From Hetaerina americana (lineage: Eukaryota > Arthropoda > Insecta > Odonata > Calopterygidae): a stretch of 64,000 nucleotides of DNA. Below, piece by piece: positions 13,640 through 25,835 of the stretch. The stretch is from contig JAKTNV010000018.1 of the NCBI GenBank assembly GCA_022747635.1, positions 5,393,813 to 5,457,812 of the forward strand. The letters run 5' to 3'. The notes beneath the pieces were generated by a model. That model did no database searches. It was not told the origin of the DNA and saw only the letters and a list, made by a program, of their open reading frames with translations. Made by a program: the position numbers and the translations under genes. Every line of letters begins with the position of its first letter. The stretch's first letter is position 1.

Positions 13640-14010
13640 TGAACACTTAAAGAGAGATATCCTAGGAATAGGCAGATGGAGTAGGATGGAGTGTCTTAGG
13701 AATAGAGAGGTGGTGCGGGTAGCTCTGATCGATAATATTCCCGAAAAACTAATCAAATTTTTCGGCACTAATGTTAGTAAATATGTTTGAATAAGACTGG
13801 TGGAAAACTTGCTAATACCGAGCGTAGTTTTCTGCGATGAAGGAATACGGTCGTTGGAGGAAAAAGATAATTGTAGATTGGATTGGCTTTTGAAATGTGA
13901 GTGCGGGAAAGGGTGGAAAATGCGGAATGGATGTTCAAAACTATTGGAATGCATTGAGAGGGAATGGAATTTTGAAAATGTTGATCGAGAGGAAGATGTT
14001 TTGTGAGCGC
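13640..14010 (+). pseudogene. Possible diverged RTE LINE C-terminal fragment
   Basis: The plus-strand frame around 13840-14000 (SLEEKDNCRLDWLLKCE..LLECIEREWNFENV) loosely resembles the C-terminal region of RTE elements, where a TWSL..EDRRRLEAFEMW motif precedes RRMEKVKW. Similarity is weak and frames are broken. It could be another LINE family or chance. Confidence 0.3.
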
Positions 14011-14687
14011 GTTGGAAGGAGGGCAAGAGATTAGGGCACGTGTTAGACGACACGACATGCCTCTGGAGTTGACATGTCTGTAGAGGTGATAACTCGTTCG
14101 CTGAAACGTATGATTCAGGCAATTTAGTGTTTTGTTCAGCAAAGCATAGAAGACATTCAGTAACTTTCAGGACCCTGTGAAACCAAACAACGCCCTTACG
14201 ACTATTAGTAATATCAAATTCGTGTAGATAATTCATTGTAATAGTAATTAAGGTGCTGTTACGAATATCAACTATGCTAACTATTCCATACGATTTCTTG
14301 CAATAGGAAAGAAGTCCTACATTTCCGGCAAAGATAATCGGGCTCCCTCTTGAATACGCCGATGAGAAAACTGCATTTCATTCGAATTTAAGCACGTTTT
14401 ATGGTATTATTTCTGTAAAATACCCGAACGGTAAAGAAAAATGGCTTTCTTATTCTGGTGTCGTAATGACGCTTAGAATTTTTCAATGATTCTCTCATAA
14501 TGTGGGAACACAAGGTGCGATTTTGTTAATTTTATGCGGGCGTTTCGTAGGAATATGCATCTTTCCCTAAATCACTCTCTCTATCTGGAGTGCTCTTGTA
14601 AGCACGGAAGACGCAAGAACGCTCTTTGAAAACCGTCAGAGAAATACATACTCATTGATGATAAATACTGACTGACGGGGCGAGATG
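14011..14687. other. No gene recognised
   Basis: AT-rich sequence without recognisable coding or repeat features. Confidence 0.45.
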
Positions 14688-15262
14688 GCATGTATACCTG
14701 AATAATAACCAAGTTCGTTGGTTCTGCTTTTATCTCTACTTGCAATATTCTATCCGTTTCTTGTTTTTTGTCTACTACGCTTCTTTTTACCTCTCTATTC
14801 TCACACGCCTAAATGTTTGCTTGGATTTTTCTTATTTCATTGTTCTCTTTATTCATCGTCATTTGCTTTGAGTACTTGTGCGTGTGCAAGTTCTACATTA
14901 AATTAAATAAATATATTTATGTATGTATGGATTTATACAACGATGGGTTAAATGGAAGAAGGGACTATTAGGCTTCCATGTTGCCCAAATAAATACCCTA
15001 ATTTATCTTTCTATCTATGCACTCAATACTTAGGTAACCCGTCGTTGGATATTGTCCCCGCTTTTCTAAAATTATCACTCCACTAATCTCCACTATCCTT
15101 CCATCTCACCTTGCATTGACCTAAAATATCTATATTTTCCCTTTCTATCTCTCGCTTAACATTCTCCAATTTCCCTGTCCTCATCATTGTCCTAATATTC
15201 CAAGTTCCTATTCCAACTGTTTTGGTCTTATTTTTTTGAGCCTTCTGTCCTGATGCTGTCGG
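14688..15262 (-). pseudogene. RTE LINE copy D, 5' endonuclease fragment split by an insertion
   Basis: 14688-14788 and about 15022-15262 match adjacent parts of the endonuclease region of RTE copy B (10201-10565 there). Shared blocks include GGCATGTATACCTGAATAAT and CTCGCTTAACATTCTCCAAT. The intervening ~230 bp is unrelated AT-rich sequence and therefore an insertion or replacement. The 5' limit falls after the same ...GGTTTTC block as in copy B, which supports a common 5' end for the family. Confidence 0.8.
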
Positions 15263-15269
15263 TTTTCTT

Positions 15270-18200
15270 TTGCAAGGAATTCGTGAGATGACGACCGAGG
15301 AAACCTTGTCTCTCTTGTTTGTATTATTGGCAAAATTCTAGGGTAGAAATAGATAATTTTTCACACAAAATTGAAGCTTAAGCCAAAATTGAGAAAAGCC
15401 AGGGTAGGGATTGAACCGGGTTTTTCTGAATATAAGTTCGTAAAACAATGCCAAAGAGAAATCCTTTCAATACATGCAGGAGATTAAATCTGTAATTTAG
15501 CCTACGCTCCGCGAGTGTTTCCTAAACTAGACCCCGTAATTATTGCGATATGCTAGTCAATTCATTGTAAGAACTTTTCTCAATTTTGGGCAATGGTTGG
15601 CTGGATCGAATTGATTAACTAAAATGGAAGAGATTCAATAAGACATTGGGGAAGATACTTTGAAATTAGAAATTTGCAGTATTTTCCATACTGCTGGTTA
15701 CTCTTCCGCATTTATCATTTTTGAGAGAATTAAATGTTTCCTTATTTCTCAGAGCCTCACTGACGCACGACCGAAATGATTGCGAATTCTTAATTAAATT
15801 TTTAGGTAATCTAATTCTTTAGAATTCGCTAAACTCTTTTCAAAATATCATCTGAGCATTTTTCCCAGGTATCTAGCAATATGATGTTGCAAAAGGTATC
15901 ATTCCGGTTGGAAAGCGTTCTTCAATCACTAGATATAATGAGTTAGGTGTTATCGAAAGAACGTACGTTGCCTGGACGACCCATACTACCGGATATGATG
16001 TAAGTTCTTCGAGTTCAATGTGAACGCGGAGGTAATTTCCTTGCGTTAAAAATACAGGCAGTTGGGGCCACGACAATTTGCTTCAGGTAGTCGACTGTTG
16101 CATGCACGATAGCTAGGAAGAATTTTGACCTTGTGAAAATCGTGTGTGGAAAATAAACGCATTTTAGGACTTCGCAATCACCTTCCTAAAATAAGATACC
16201 CGACGCTATCATTAATTACTCTTAATTTCGGGCGAGACAATGGCTTCTTCAACACTCTCGTTTGACTGCCTGCGGTATAAAACCAGAATTGCTATCATTT
16301 TTTCTTATAGTAATATTTCAGGCCGAAAAAAACAAACCGGGTACAAAATAATATTTTACTTAAAGTGCATAATCTGATTTCCACCTCTGTAAAAAAAGCG
16401 TATTTTATCAATTTTTTACTGTTTTAAAATTTTCGACTAAATGACGGATGTCTGAATGGCTGCCTAAAAAGGTGATAATTAAAATTTCCGAATATAAGTG
16501 CAGATTAATACACATTCGCATTTTCATAAGATTCTGCTAACCCTTCTTAGATTATTCTTTTCCATAAAATATACCCGCAAATAACTTAACAGGGTCATTG
16601 CAGGAACAGGTTTTTATCTTCTCATTCGAAACAGGTTCTCCCCACTCTGCCACAAATAGTAATGCCATCGGTTTATGTGGTACAAGTTTAAATGTAATGT
16701 ATTTGATCATTCGTCAAATGCCATAGTTCCTCCGTTTGCTGAATTGTTAAAAAAAACTGCGATATTGGGAGTAGATTGTTTGTAGTTACTTTTTAAAAAC
16801 AGAGGACGATATAAGACAGATGTCACCAGTGCCATTTTCTTTTGCTCTTCGCCATCTGAATCTTGTTTTGATTAAACTTTAATATTTAATTAGAGTTTTG
16901 ACGGCCAAGATGAGTTTTTCAAATCGCAATTAACTGCGAAGAGCCAAACATTTTGTTTAAAGAGAAGTAGTGAATTAACTAGAGTGTTAATTGTGATAAT
17001 TTATTTTCAGAGTGGACAGCAATCATAGACGCAGGTGTTTTAAAATTCCTGTTTTTTTTAAGTTTTGAAAGGATAAAAAAATCCTTATTTTTTAAGGTTT
17101 TCTGCGTCCATTTTGGCCATCTCGTACTGACGACACAATCCTGTGGCCAATGATAGTTAATGAATTAAAGTAATACTATTGAAAAGAATATGCCTAACCT
17201 GAATTAATCAAAGTCTAGAGTAGAGATATTAACCCTAGAATGGTAACGCTATCTTTTTCACTCTGTTTTGGTGACGTGGGGTGAAAGAACACCACCAATT
17301 TCAAACATTTGTATCTCCCGCCCATTATGACTCTGAGAGTCCTATGAGGGCTCATTTTTTCTCTTTTTAAATTTAAAATCACATAATTTAAAGATTTTGT
17401 TTTTCAAAGTTTATCAGATGAGAGAAAAATGAGTAGGAAGAGCGAGAAACGCGAAAAATCAGCAAAAATACCTTTTTTCGAAAATTTACGATATATTGAT
17501 CAATTTTCAACCGAATTAAGTGAATCTAACAGTAATACAAAGGAGAGATACTATGATTTAAGAAAATATCAGTTTTTTTTCAGTTCAGAGAAATAGGTAT
17601 TTATTTTGTCAAATCAAAGTGCGCCAGTGGTAATAAATTCAAAAAACGATTTCTTTCGCGGAAATGGGTATTATTAGTAAGAATTTCGTTGAAATTGGAG
17701 AAAAACCGGCTTTATTAAAAAGCACAGAGCACATTCACCCTTGTTGTACAAAAATATACATACATCGTACTTGCTAAAGTACGTACATTGCGATTTGTTT
17801 TTTCACCGCCACGTTATCCCGTTCTGGGGATAATTCTCCCTTGCTGTTTACGGTGAAGTCCTACATTGGGATCGCTGGCTTTTTTTAAGCACCTGCACAG
17901 ATAAATTTCAACCGTGCCACGACACTATTTTGCGAATTTTTTTATCTCTAGCTATCAGGAAACACAAATACATGCGATATAAATCGGAGATTTTATTAGT
18001 AACCTAGTATTAGTGGAAACATTCTTTAAATACACGGATATATTAACGCCTTCGGTATTCTCAATTTCAAAGATATTTTGTAAAAATCTGCCCCGCAAGT
18101 TTAAAATACAATACCACCTTCAGTTAAAGGCCATCGAAGTTTATTCATCACTAAAAATAAAGTTATGCCATGGCCTTTTCTTGTCTCATCATGTCGAGGA

Positions 18201-18428
18201 CAATTATTTAGGTCAGTAATACGTAATGATTCTGATATTTTCTTATTTTTGATTATTATAAATATATATGAACTCTAAAATCATTGCCGTTGGCACGTTT
18301 TGATATTTTTCATTCATTTAATATGTGTATTCAATTGTAATTCTCTCCTGGCATTGCATCCATGGCAGAACTATTCCCTTCTTAGGTTTTTTAATCCGTT
18401 GCAACCATAGCAACGACAACTTGGCAAT
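15270..18428. other. Longest gene-poor stretch; nothing convincing
   Basis: More than 3 kb of AT-rich sequence with only short chance frames. A weak tRNA-like B-box segment near 15405-15425 (minus: CCCGGTTCAATCCCTACC) may be an eroded SINE. Confidence 0.5.
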
Positions 18429-19320
18429 ACGAGGGTGGGCTGAAAAGCATTGCACATACTATGCATATAGAGCGCGAAAAAAAAACAAATGGCAAGATCG
18501 GGCGAAGAGTTCATTTGAGTAAAATTCTTGAGTTGCAAAATCATATATTTATTTTTCAATAATGGACATTGTTAAAGCCAACATATTTATCCCAACGTGT
18601 AACAGGTTTTAATTCCGTCACTTAAAAACTTTTCCGACTTTTCTCGAATCCAGAACTTGGCAGCTGCCTGACATTTGATCAAACTTGGCGTGCTTTTTAC
18701 CATCTTGGTTCTTCTGGGTTCTTCCTTTGGCACGATTTGGCATTGGTATCGACATCATGACTTTGTACCCATAGTCCGTCACAAGTTATGACCATTTTGA
18801 GCATATCAGGGTCATCATTGACGTCATTCCACAGCTACTGAGCGATGTTCATTCGACGGTTCTTTTGGTCTAAATTAAGCAGTTTCGGAACGACCTTCAC
18901 TGACACTTTGTCTCATCCCCAAAAAATCCGACAAAAATTGCATTGCACGTGATACCACGATTTCCAATACAATTTTCTTCACTGCTTCAACGTTTCCATC
19001 TGTTGTTTAAGTGCTATGTGGGGCGTCCAGAGCAAGGTTCGTCATTTACATCTTCTCGGCCATCTTGGAAGAATATGTACCAGTTGATTATTTTTTTATT
19101 CAGAGCAGACTAATAATGTGCCACTGTCAACTTTTAAAATGTTTTTGAGCTCTTAATTCTGTTTTTTACACAAAATGGGATGCTAATTCTTTGATCCATT
19201 TTTTTAGCATAAAATCGCCGAGCACACCAAAAAAGGTCTAACATTTGTGTCTGTAATGTTACTAAAAAATTGAACATAATTATTAAATGGCTCGGGCGGC
19301 GTGACACGACTTTGTTTATT
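18429..19320 (-). pseudogene. Mariner transposase relic (family with ACGAGGGTGGGCTGAAAAG end)
   Basis: The minus strand carries, in order, DGREDVNDEPCSGRPT, a segment like NRGITCNAI, KNRRMN, a degraded first catalytic block (KMVITCDGLWVQ, where functional copies have TGDE), KNPEEPRW and the C-terminal RWDKYVGFNNVHY. The second and third catalytic aspartate blocks are deleted between KAR and SNVRQL. A TIR-like end with a TA target lies at 18428-18447; I could not find the other end. There are numerous frameshifts. Confidence 0.75.
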
Positions 19321-19400
19321 TCTTATAATTTCTGACTAAGCATCGAAAAAGAAAACTGGGTCAAACCCACAGAAAACGCTCACTCTAAAATGTGAAATCT
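19258..19400. repeat. Segment shared with 49960-50115
   Basis: ATAATTATTAAAT...CTCG, ATTTCTTATAA and AAAACGCTCACTCTAAAATG occur in the same order in both places. It adjoins the mariner relic here and the truncated 5' edge of RTE copy F there, so it may be the outer part of a related mariner. Confidence 0.6.
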
Positions 19401-19978
19401 CTGCTCGGTTAAATTTGGTTTCAGATAATTGACATTTTAGAATACTATTCCACTGTTCACTAACGTAAGTCGGGGTTGGGGGATCCAATTAGACTTATTC
19501 TTTGTTGAGACTTTATGACTACCCAAGGCTTTTTTAGTCAAAAAAATTCATTCCATTCAGCAGTCTAATACATTAATTTCCTTTTTTACCAATATCTTAA
19601 AAGTGATTAGTTTATGGGAATAATTTTTTTCTTAAACGAATTACTTTCAGATTACCCTGTCACATTAAACTTATATGATTATCATCGACATAAAATGTTT
19701 TTACAAAAAAAACCTCTTTATTGATGACTTCTGTCATTTCGTCCCATCATTGTTCACCGGATTCTCAGCAATCGCCATTATGCCATACCGCATCTGTGTC
19801 ATCTTGGGACGGAGTATGGGCATCACTCGACAATTTAACGTTGCGATAATTTCACCAATACAGAGATGGGCCCTCCACATATGGTATTCCATGAATCGCA
19901 CCTTCAAACGACGAATTTTGAACGGGTCAAGAGGGGCTTCACTCCTATTATTTATTTGCATTTTCAAAGCAACAGCTA
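19401..19978. other. No gene recognised; one unclassified open frame
   Basis: The minus strand is open at 19967-19734 (FKIRRLKVRFMEYHMWRAHL), and the opposite strand is also open for longer. I see no family motif or splice signals that would decide between them. Confidence 0.35.
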
Positions 19979-20528
19979 CAGGGTTCGTCCGGAAAATAAG
20001 TGTACTGAGCTCAGGAAAAAAAATTTATTACACTTTTACATATCTTAAGCTAATATTCCTCAAAATAGGACCCTTGTGAGTCGATACACTTGTTCCAGCG
20101 GCGTTCCCATTCCTGGAACGCTCCCGCGAAGGCATCATCGGGAACCTCTCGAAGACTCGTCGTCGACCTCTTCTCTGCCCTCCACGAACATCTTGTGCCA
20201 CCGAAAGATCATGTTTCTGGACATGTCTGACTCCCCGTAAGCCTGGTTAATCATACCGGCAGTTTCGGTAGACGATTTCCCAAGCTTTACCGCAAATTTG
20301 ATGGAATAACGTTGCTCCAAAAACTTCGGCATCGCGTTCCGTGACGTGGGTCGAGCGTGGAGGTTCGCGTTAACAGAGCTCCTCACTACACCACAGCTCA
20401 GAGCCGACTGCCTTTTTCAGCGTCGCTTGCCAACATACCCCCCTCCAATCGCAGCCCGTCAGAGCGGTGCTGGGCGCGCCTGGAGCGGCGGGAAAAAATC
20501 AGTACCCTTATTTTCCGGACGAACCCTG
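19979..20528 (-). mobile_element. MITE-like deletion derivative of a mariner, 550 bp
   Basis: Ends are CAGGGTTCGTCCGGAAAATA on the left and its complement on the right; TA precedes the left end and TG (decayed TA) follows the right. The minus strand retains the N-terminal 80 codons of transposase (QRYSIKFAVKLGKSSTET, then MIFRWHKMFVEGREEVDDE). These are fused out of frame to the last part of the gene (SSRGSR*). The same deletion junction is present in 56676-57216, so this shortened form has itself been copied. The larger relative is at 34012-34940. Confidence 0.9.
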
Positions 20529-21129
20529 TGTGTCCTAGATTTTATAAAACTAGTCTTCGGATATAAAGGATACTCTTCAATCTTTCCCGTCAGAGAAATA
20601 TACATTTTAATCTTCCCGAAATGTTGGTTTTGATACACGCGAGGAAAGTTAAGTATCATTCCCATTAATTCAAACATCCTTTGGAAACAGAAAAGCGATT
20701 TCGTTCTTGCGTGAATGGGTTGACCTCAAGGTGAAGAAATGGATTTTTTTCCTGTTCATTAAAAGGTAAATCACCAAAATATGTCCTTTCTAATAATAAT
20801 AAGGGTAGGTAAAATATTTTATCAAATTATCCCTTCTGCCTTTTCTAAGAATTGCCTTTGAGTATATTCAGCTTGGCGTCATGCGTCGATGACAAATGTT
20901 GACGTGTTTCTAGCACACGAGACATAATGCTTGATCCTGTTCAACTTTATTCACCTACTCCAAACTCAATCCAGTGTTTTGGGGTATTTTTATGACTCCA
21001 ATGTTATTAATAAATTAATTCAAGGTATTTTACCGATGAAAAAACTAAATTTAGGACGGTTACTAACCACTATTTATAGGGTTCGGCGCTTATCCCCGGA
21101 TCAATTTGAATTTGAATTTCTAGCCACAT
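20529..21129. other. No gene recognised
   Basis: AT-rich sequence with short chance frames only. Confidence 0.5.
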
Positions 21130-21880
21130 GGTAGTTCCAATGGAGGTCGCAATTGATGTTTTTGAAAGTCATAGGCATCTAGTAAACAGTCATAACCTCA
21201 AAATGGCTGAGATGGTTCGTACAATGGCGGAGTACAATCGAAGATGCCCTATAATTGACAGTGTTCGCCCTGTGATATAGTTCGTTTCTTCGGCAACCCC
21301 AGATAAACTTTTTACGATATTTTGGCTGAGTATAATGCTTCATAGAAGTTTGGGGAAGGTTTCTTTGACCTGGCGCGGGAATGTCATTCGAGGAAACTCA
21401 CACAACACTGATTTCGGAGGAATTTTCCAATTTTTTGATGAATTTTCAAATGTTGAAGAATGTCGTGAAACCGTGGATGGTAACTGTTGGCCTCAGAGAG
21501 AGACATTATGTCTTTCAACGGGAGGACGGCGTACCTGCTCATACGAGTCTTTTAGTCCAAAACTGGCTCTCGGATAACATTGACATGTTCTGGTCAAAGG
21601 AGTTCTGGCCCCAAAATAGCCCGGACTTGAACCCCCTCGACTATTATGTATGTTTGGAGCGCAGTCGAAAGGAAATACCAATAAGACGAGGCACCCAAAT
21701 GTCGCATCTCTACGCACCGATATCGTAGCAGCATTCGCTAATATTTTGACACCTCTGTTCTAAAGAGTGCGTGCGATCGATTCAGGAGGACAAGATTGGA
21801 GGCGGTCAATGCAGCTGAAGGGGGTAATTGCATTGAGGAATGCCACTCTCTTGACAGATACCACTAACTGTATGTAAAAG
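21130..21880 (+). pseudogene. maT-type (DD37D) mariner transposase relic
   Basis: The plus-strand frame 21381-21728 contains PWMVTVGLRERHYVFQREDG, then VPAHTSLLVQNWLSDN and WPQNSPDLNPLDYYV. The two aspartates of DGVPAHTS and NPLD are separated by 37 residues, the spacing of maT/DD37D elements rather than the DD34D of the other mariners here. The first aspartate block and the N-terminus are lost or unrecognisable. Downstream, a frameshifted C-terminal tail continues to about 21880. Terminal repeats were not identified. Confidence 0.75.
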
Positions 21881-22489
21881 GATTTTCATTTGTATTTTTT
21901 CGTAAATGTATTCGCTTTTTAATAAAAGTTCCATTCATCCGGATCTGACTGCCGTACCTTGTGTACTTCTATGTATGGCGAGAACTTCCTCTTTCTTTAT
22001 CCCTTGAATTATTTCTCTCTACATTTCTTCATCCATTGACTTCTGACTGCCTTCAGGCGCGTAACTATACATATCCCTTTCTCTACCCTGCTTACCGGGA
22101 GTTCTTTCTACTTTTGCGGTCAACGAATCAACAAATCACCGACCCCTCTCCAATATTTCCTTCGTCCGCATACCCTCTACTCCCTGCGCCCGCCCTGTTT
22201 GACACCTCGCCGTTTCTCCTCCTCTCTCTCCGACTACACTATCTCACGGACATTCTCTGCCGCACCCAAACCTCTGAGTTGCCCCCTAATCTCCACACTT
22301 CCTCTTAATTGCCCCGAATTCCAAGGTCTCACAGTCATAAAGCACTTAGCTGCAAAATTTGAAGCCTTTTTTTATCGTTACTTCATATCCTAAGTGTACC
22401 TTGACCAATTCTCTCCTTTTTGAAAAAACATCTTTCGCCAAAGTGACTCTTTTCCTAATGTTCAAAATATTTTGGATATATTTTGCATT
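21881..22489. other. No gene recognised
   Basis: Pyrimidine-rich plus strand between 21990 and 22310; it may be antisense to an old LINE, but no motif supports this. Confidence 0.4.
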
Positions 22490-23080
22490 TTTAGCCCCAT
22501 GCAATCCACTACTAGGGTGTGTGGCAGGGGGTTATTGCATATGAGAATACCATTGACAAAAACTCCTTACCCTCCTAGCGCGGTCGAATTCAATTACTCT
22601 GATGCCTTATCGTTCGTCGGAAAAATGACATCTCAGATCTATCTGTTCTACATTTGATATCTCTAATTTTATTAGCATGATCTTTCCTACCGTAGAACGA
22701 TGGGGGTTATAATACATTTTCAACATCAATGCTAAAGAGACCTCCCTCCAATTCATGCAATAGCTTCAATGTTGTTTTTTGCATGAGTGGTTACGCCGCT
22801 GTAGGTGCAGTTTTTCATGTTCTTGACTTTGCATGTGGCACTGCTTCTATTTACGGGTGGTGACCTAAAACCCCCCGCGACACGCCCTTGCGGCGGCTTT
22901 TAGGGGTATTTTGTAAATGAATCTGTAATTTAACCTTCGCTCAAATTGAATGATTCCCGGCCTAGCTGCTCTAATATTTCGGATACGCTACGAAATTTAT
23001 CATAACAATGTTTTACAATTCTAATGCTAACCCGGTGCTAAACGCAATGTAAATAGAGATGAGATATGTATCTAGTAGAT
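22490..23080 (-). pseudogene. CR1-like LINE 3' fragment (family 2b) with a nested LINE 3' end
   Basis: Minus-strand family-2b sequence runs from the 3' end block (GGGTGTGTGGCAGGGGG at about 22515) to the C-terminal region near 23080. Between about 22770 and 22915 it is interrupted by a plus-strand 3' end of LINE family 2a (GTGACCTAAAACCCCCCGCG, then ACACGCCCTTGCGGCGGCTT). The host sequence resumes at AATCTGTAATTTAACCTTCG. This shows relative age: 2a inserted after 2b. Confidence 0.75.
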
Positions 23081-23264
23081 ATGTCAAGCCAAAATCTTCC
23101 TTATCAGGAAGATCATACAACCTAGCCGTGAATTGCAGTGTGCTAAAAATGCATTGAAAACAACTTGTAGAATAAAATGACGTAAAAGCAGGTTTTGGAT
23201 GGACGCAGTCTGAACACTCCCAACATTTCTTATTCTCGCCTTGTAACCTGACACCCCATACTAG

Positions 23265-23800
23265 AGTATTTAGATGTGTTAGTACCCTACAAGCCAACGC
23301 TAGGGTATATGGCAGGGGGTGAATACACACAAGACTAATTATGACCCGAATCTGAACCTACCGTGATCGGACAATGTTAATCTAATCCCTTATCCTACGT
23401 GGAAAAAATCTTGGATTCATTTTTTCTATACTAAATCTATTTCATTTTACTCACATGATCTCTCCTGCCGTATTACAATGGGGGTAATACAATGTATTTT
23501 CAATATCACTGCTAAAGAGACGACCTTCCAATTCATATGCATGAGATCTTCAATCTGTAATTTAACCTTTGCTCCATTGAGTGATTCCCGGCCCACCTGC
23601 TCTAATATTTTGAGTAAGCGACTACGTTTATCATAACAAGAAGTATAGATGAGGCCTAACCAACGACAGATAACATTTCTTGTTGACCTTTTCATAAAAT
23701 TTACGTAGTTCTCTACATTCTAATAATTAAGTTCTAATAAATCCTAATTTTTTGTTGTCTTGTCCAAATATTCACCGAGAGATTTCCAAATTTCATCCAA
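23265..23800 (-). pseudogene. CR1-like LINE 3' fragment (family 2b)
   Basis: The 3' end block (GTACCCTACAAGCCAACGCT) is at about 23280. The C-terminal coding relic at 23695-23447 reads SRLLKILEQVGRESLNGAKVKLQ. Upstream sequence matches the 55200-55260 part of another copy. It is 5'-truncated near 23800, where family 2a begins on the opposite strand. Confidence 0.8.
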
Positions 23801-23804
23801 GAGA

Positions 23805-25835
23805 GATATGCCTACTCCAACTAAAAGAATGTGGTAGTTAGACGAAAAGTATTATGCGCACAGCACTACACTCTTTTATATCTAAAATGCTAAGCGAATA
23901 TCTTGACGGAAATCCAAAGTCATTCTGGTCCTACGTTAGGGAAATACAGGGTAAACGTCCAACTGTTCATTCTTTGAAGAAGGAAAATGGAGAAATCATT
24001 ACAGATAGCGTGAAAAAGGCAAATATTGTAAACCATTTTTTCCAGAGCGTCAACAATAAAAACACAAACGCACCGAACTTACACTTACCAAGCAGGGAAT
24101 AGTACATCTGCTCCGTAGTATCAAAGCACACGAAGAACCTGGTCCGGAAGAAATACCTGCTAGAATGTTAAGGGATATAGTTGAAGACATTGCTCCGTTT
24201 TTACATACTGTTTTTCTAAAATCGATAGAAGAAGGCTCAGTGCCTCGCGACTGGAAGCTGGCCCATATAGCTCCCATCTACATATTAAGGCGGCGATAGG
24301 GATAAACCAACCAATTAACGACCCACTTCTTTAACATCAATCTCTTGTAAAATATTGGAGTACATTATTGTCACTAACATTATGAGATTTCTTGACAGTA
24401 GGAAAATACTAATCCACAACCAGCACGGATTTAGGAAAAGTAGATCTTGCGAAACACAATTTGGTCTCTTCATTCACGATATACTTAGATCGGGAGAAAA
24501 CAACACACAAGTCGATGCAGTATTCCTGGATTTCAAAAAAGCCTTCGACAAAGTCCCACTCAATAAGCTGTTTCATAAACATAAATACTATGGAATCAAT
24601 GAGAAAATAATTAATTGGATTAGAGACTTCTTGTCAAATCGCAAACAAATAGTAGTCATTGATGGTTGTGCTCAACCGATAGAGATGTACGTAACTTCGG
24701 GCGTCCCCCAGGGAAGTGTAGTAGGGCCTCTTTTGTTCTTAATATACATAAATTACTTAAGCACACACGTTGGCAGCAATCTGAGGTTATTTCCTGACGA
24801 CACGGTGGTATACAGGGAAATAAGGTGCCAACTAGATCGCGAGCTACTCTCTAGAGACTTAGACAATATCTCAGAATGGTGCAATAAATGGGGATTTACA
24901 CTTAATATAGATAAATGCGCAGGTTTGAAATTTTGGAACGAAGGAAGCGAGGAACAGGATATAAACTACGAAACAGAGGGTTCATTATTGACTATGGCCA
25001 ATCAAGTTAAATATTTGGGGGTTGTTCTAACACCACGCCTTTCATGGGGAGCACATATCAGGACAATATGCGGATCAGCTTTAAAGACACTTGGCTTCAT
25101 AAAGCGGGGGTGGGGAAGTGTAATGAAAAGGTTTAAGAGTGGTGTTATTTTGCTCTAGTTAGACCTCATTTGGAATATTCCGCAAGTATTTAGGATCCTT
25201 GGGAGAAAATTTGGCAAAAAGAATTAGATAAAGTCCAGAGAAAATCCGCTAGATTCGTTAAAAATTGCTATGATAAGAACACAAGTGTGACAGATCTCTT
25301 ATGGGATTTAGGCTGGGAACCACTGGCAGTGCGGAGAGAACAAGCGAGGCTTAGACTTTTAGAAAGGTTCAGAACAAACGAGTTTAACTATGACTCTGAG
25401 GGAATTATAATGGCCCCACACTACAAAGGTAGATGAGACCACAAAGATAAAATAAGGGAGATAAATTCCAGGACAGATAGGCACAAATACTCATTCTTTC
25501 CCCGAACAATCAGAAATCATAATGGTAAGAAACCGAAGTAACTTTAGAAATATTGAAAACATTGAATTTAGAAGTCGGAGTAAAGTTAAACATTGCAAAG
25601 CTGTTAGGTATACTTTCAGATGCATGTGTATGTTAGTTTGTAGTTTGAGTGCTTACATGTGTGAGGGGTGTAATTGTTCTTGCATAAATGTATGCCATGT
25701 TTTTTTTTGTGAATGTATGAATTTGTGGTTCTAGCATGCGGTTTTTTTCTTTTCTAAATTATGGATGGTGTCCTAACACCCCCCACCACACGCCCTTGCG
25801 ACGGCTTGCGGGCTATTAAGTAGATGTAGATGCAG
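23805..25835 (+). pseudogene. CR1-like LINE, family 2a, 5'-truncated, with long RT frame
   Basis: The pre-RT region (FWSYVREIQGKRPTVHSLKK) is followed, after a frameshift near 24100-24290, by a 267-codon RT frame at 24355-25158. RT motifs are NQHGFRKSRSCETQF, AVFLDFKKAFDKVPLNKL, SGVPQGSVVGPLLFLIYIN, FPDDTVVYREI (alanine of the usual FADD is proline here) and QVKYLGVVLTPRLSW. The remaining C-terminal coding lies at about 25190-25440 in broken frames. The 3' UTR ends GTGTCCTAACACCCCCCACC...ACGGCTTGCGGGCTATTA followed by (TAGATG)-type tail units. It is not functional. CR1 clade assignment is by motif style. Confidence 0.85.
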
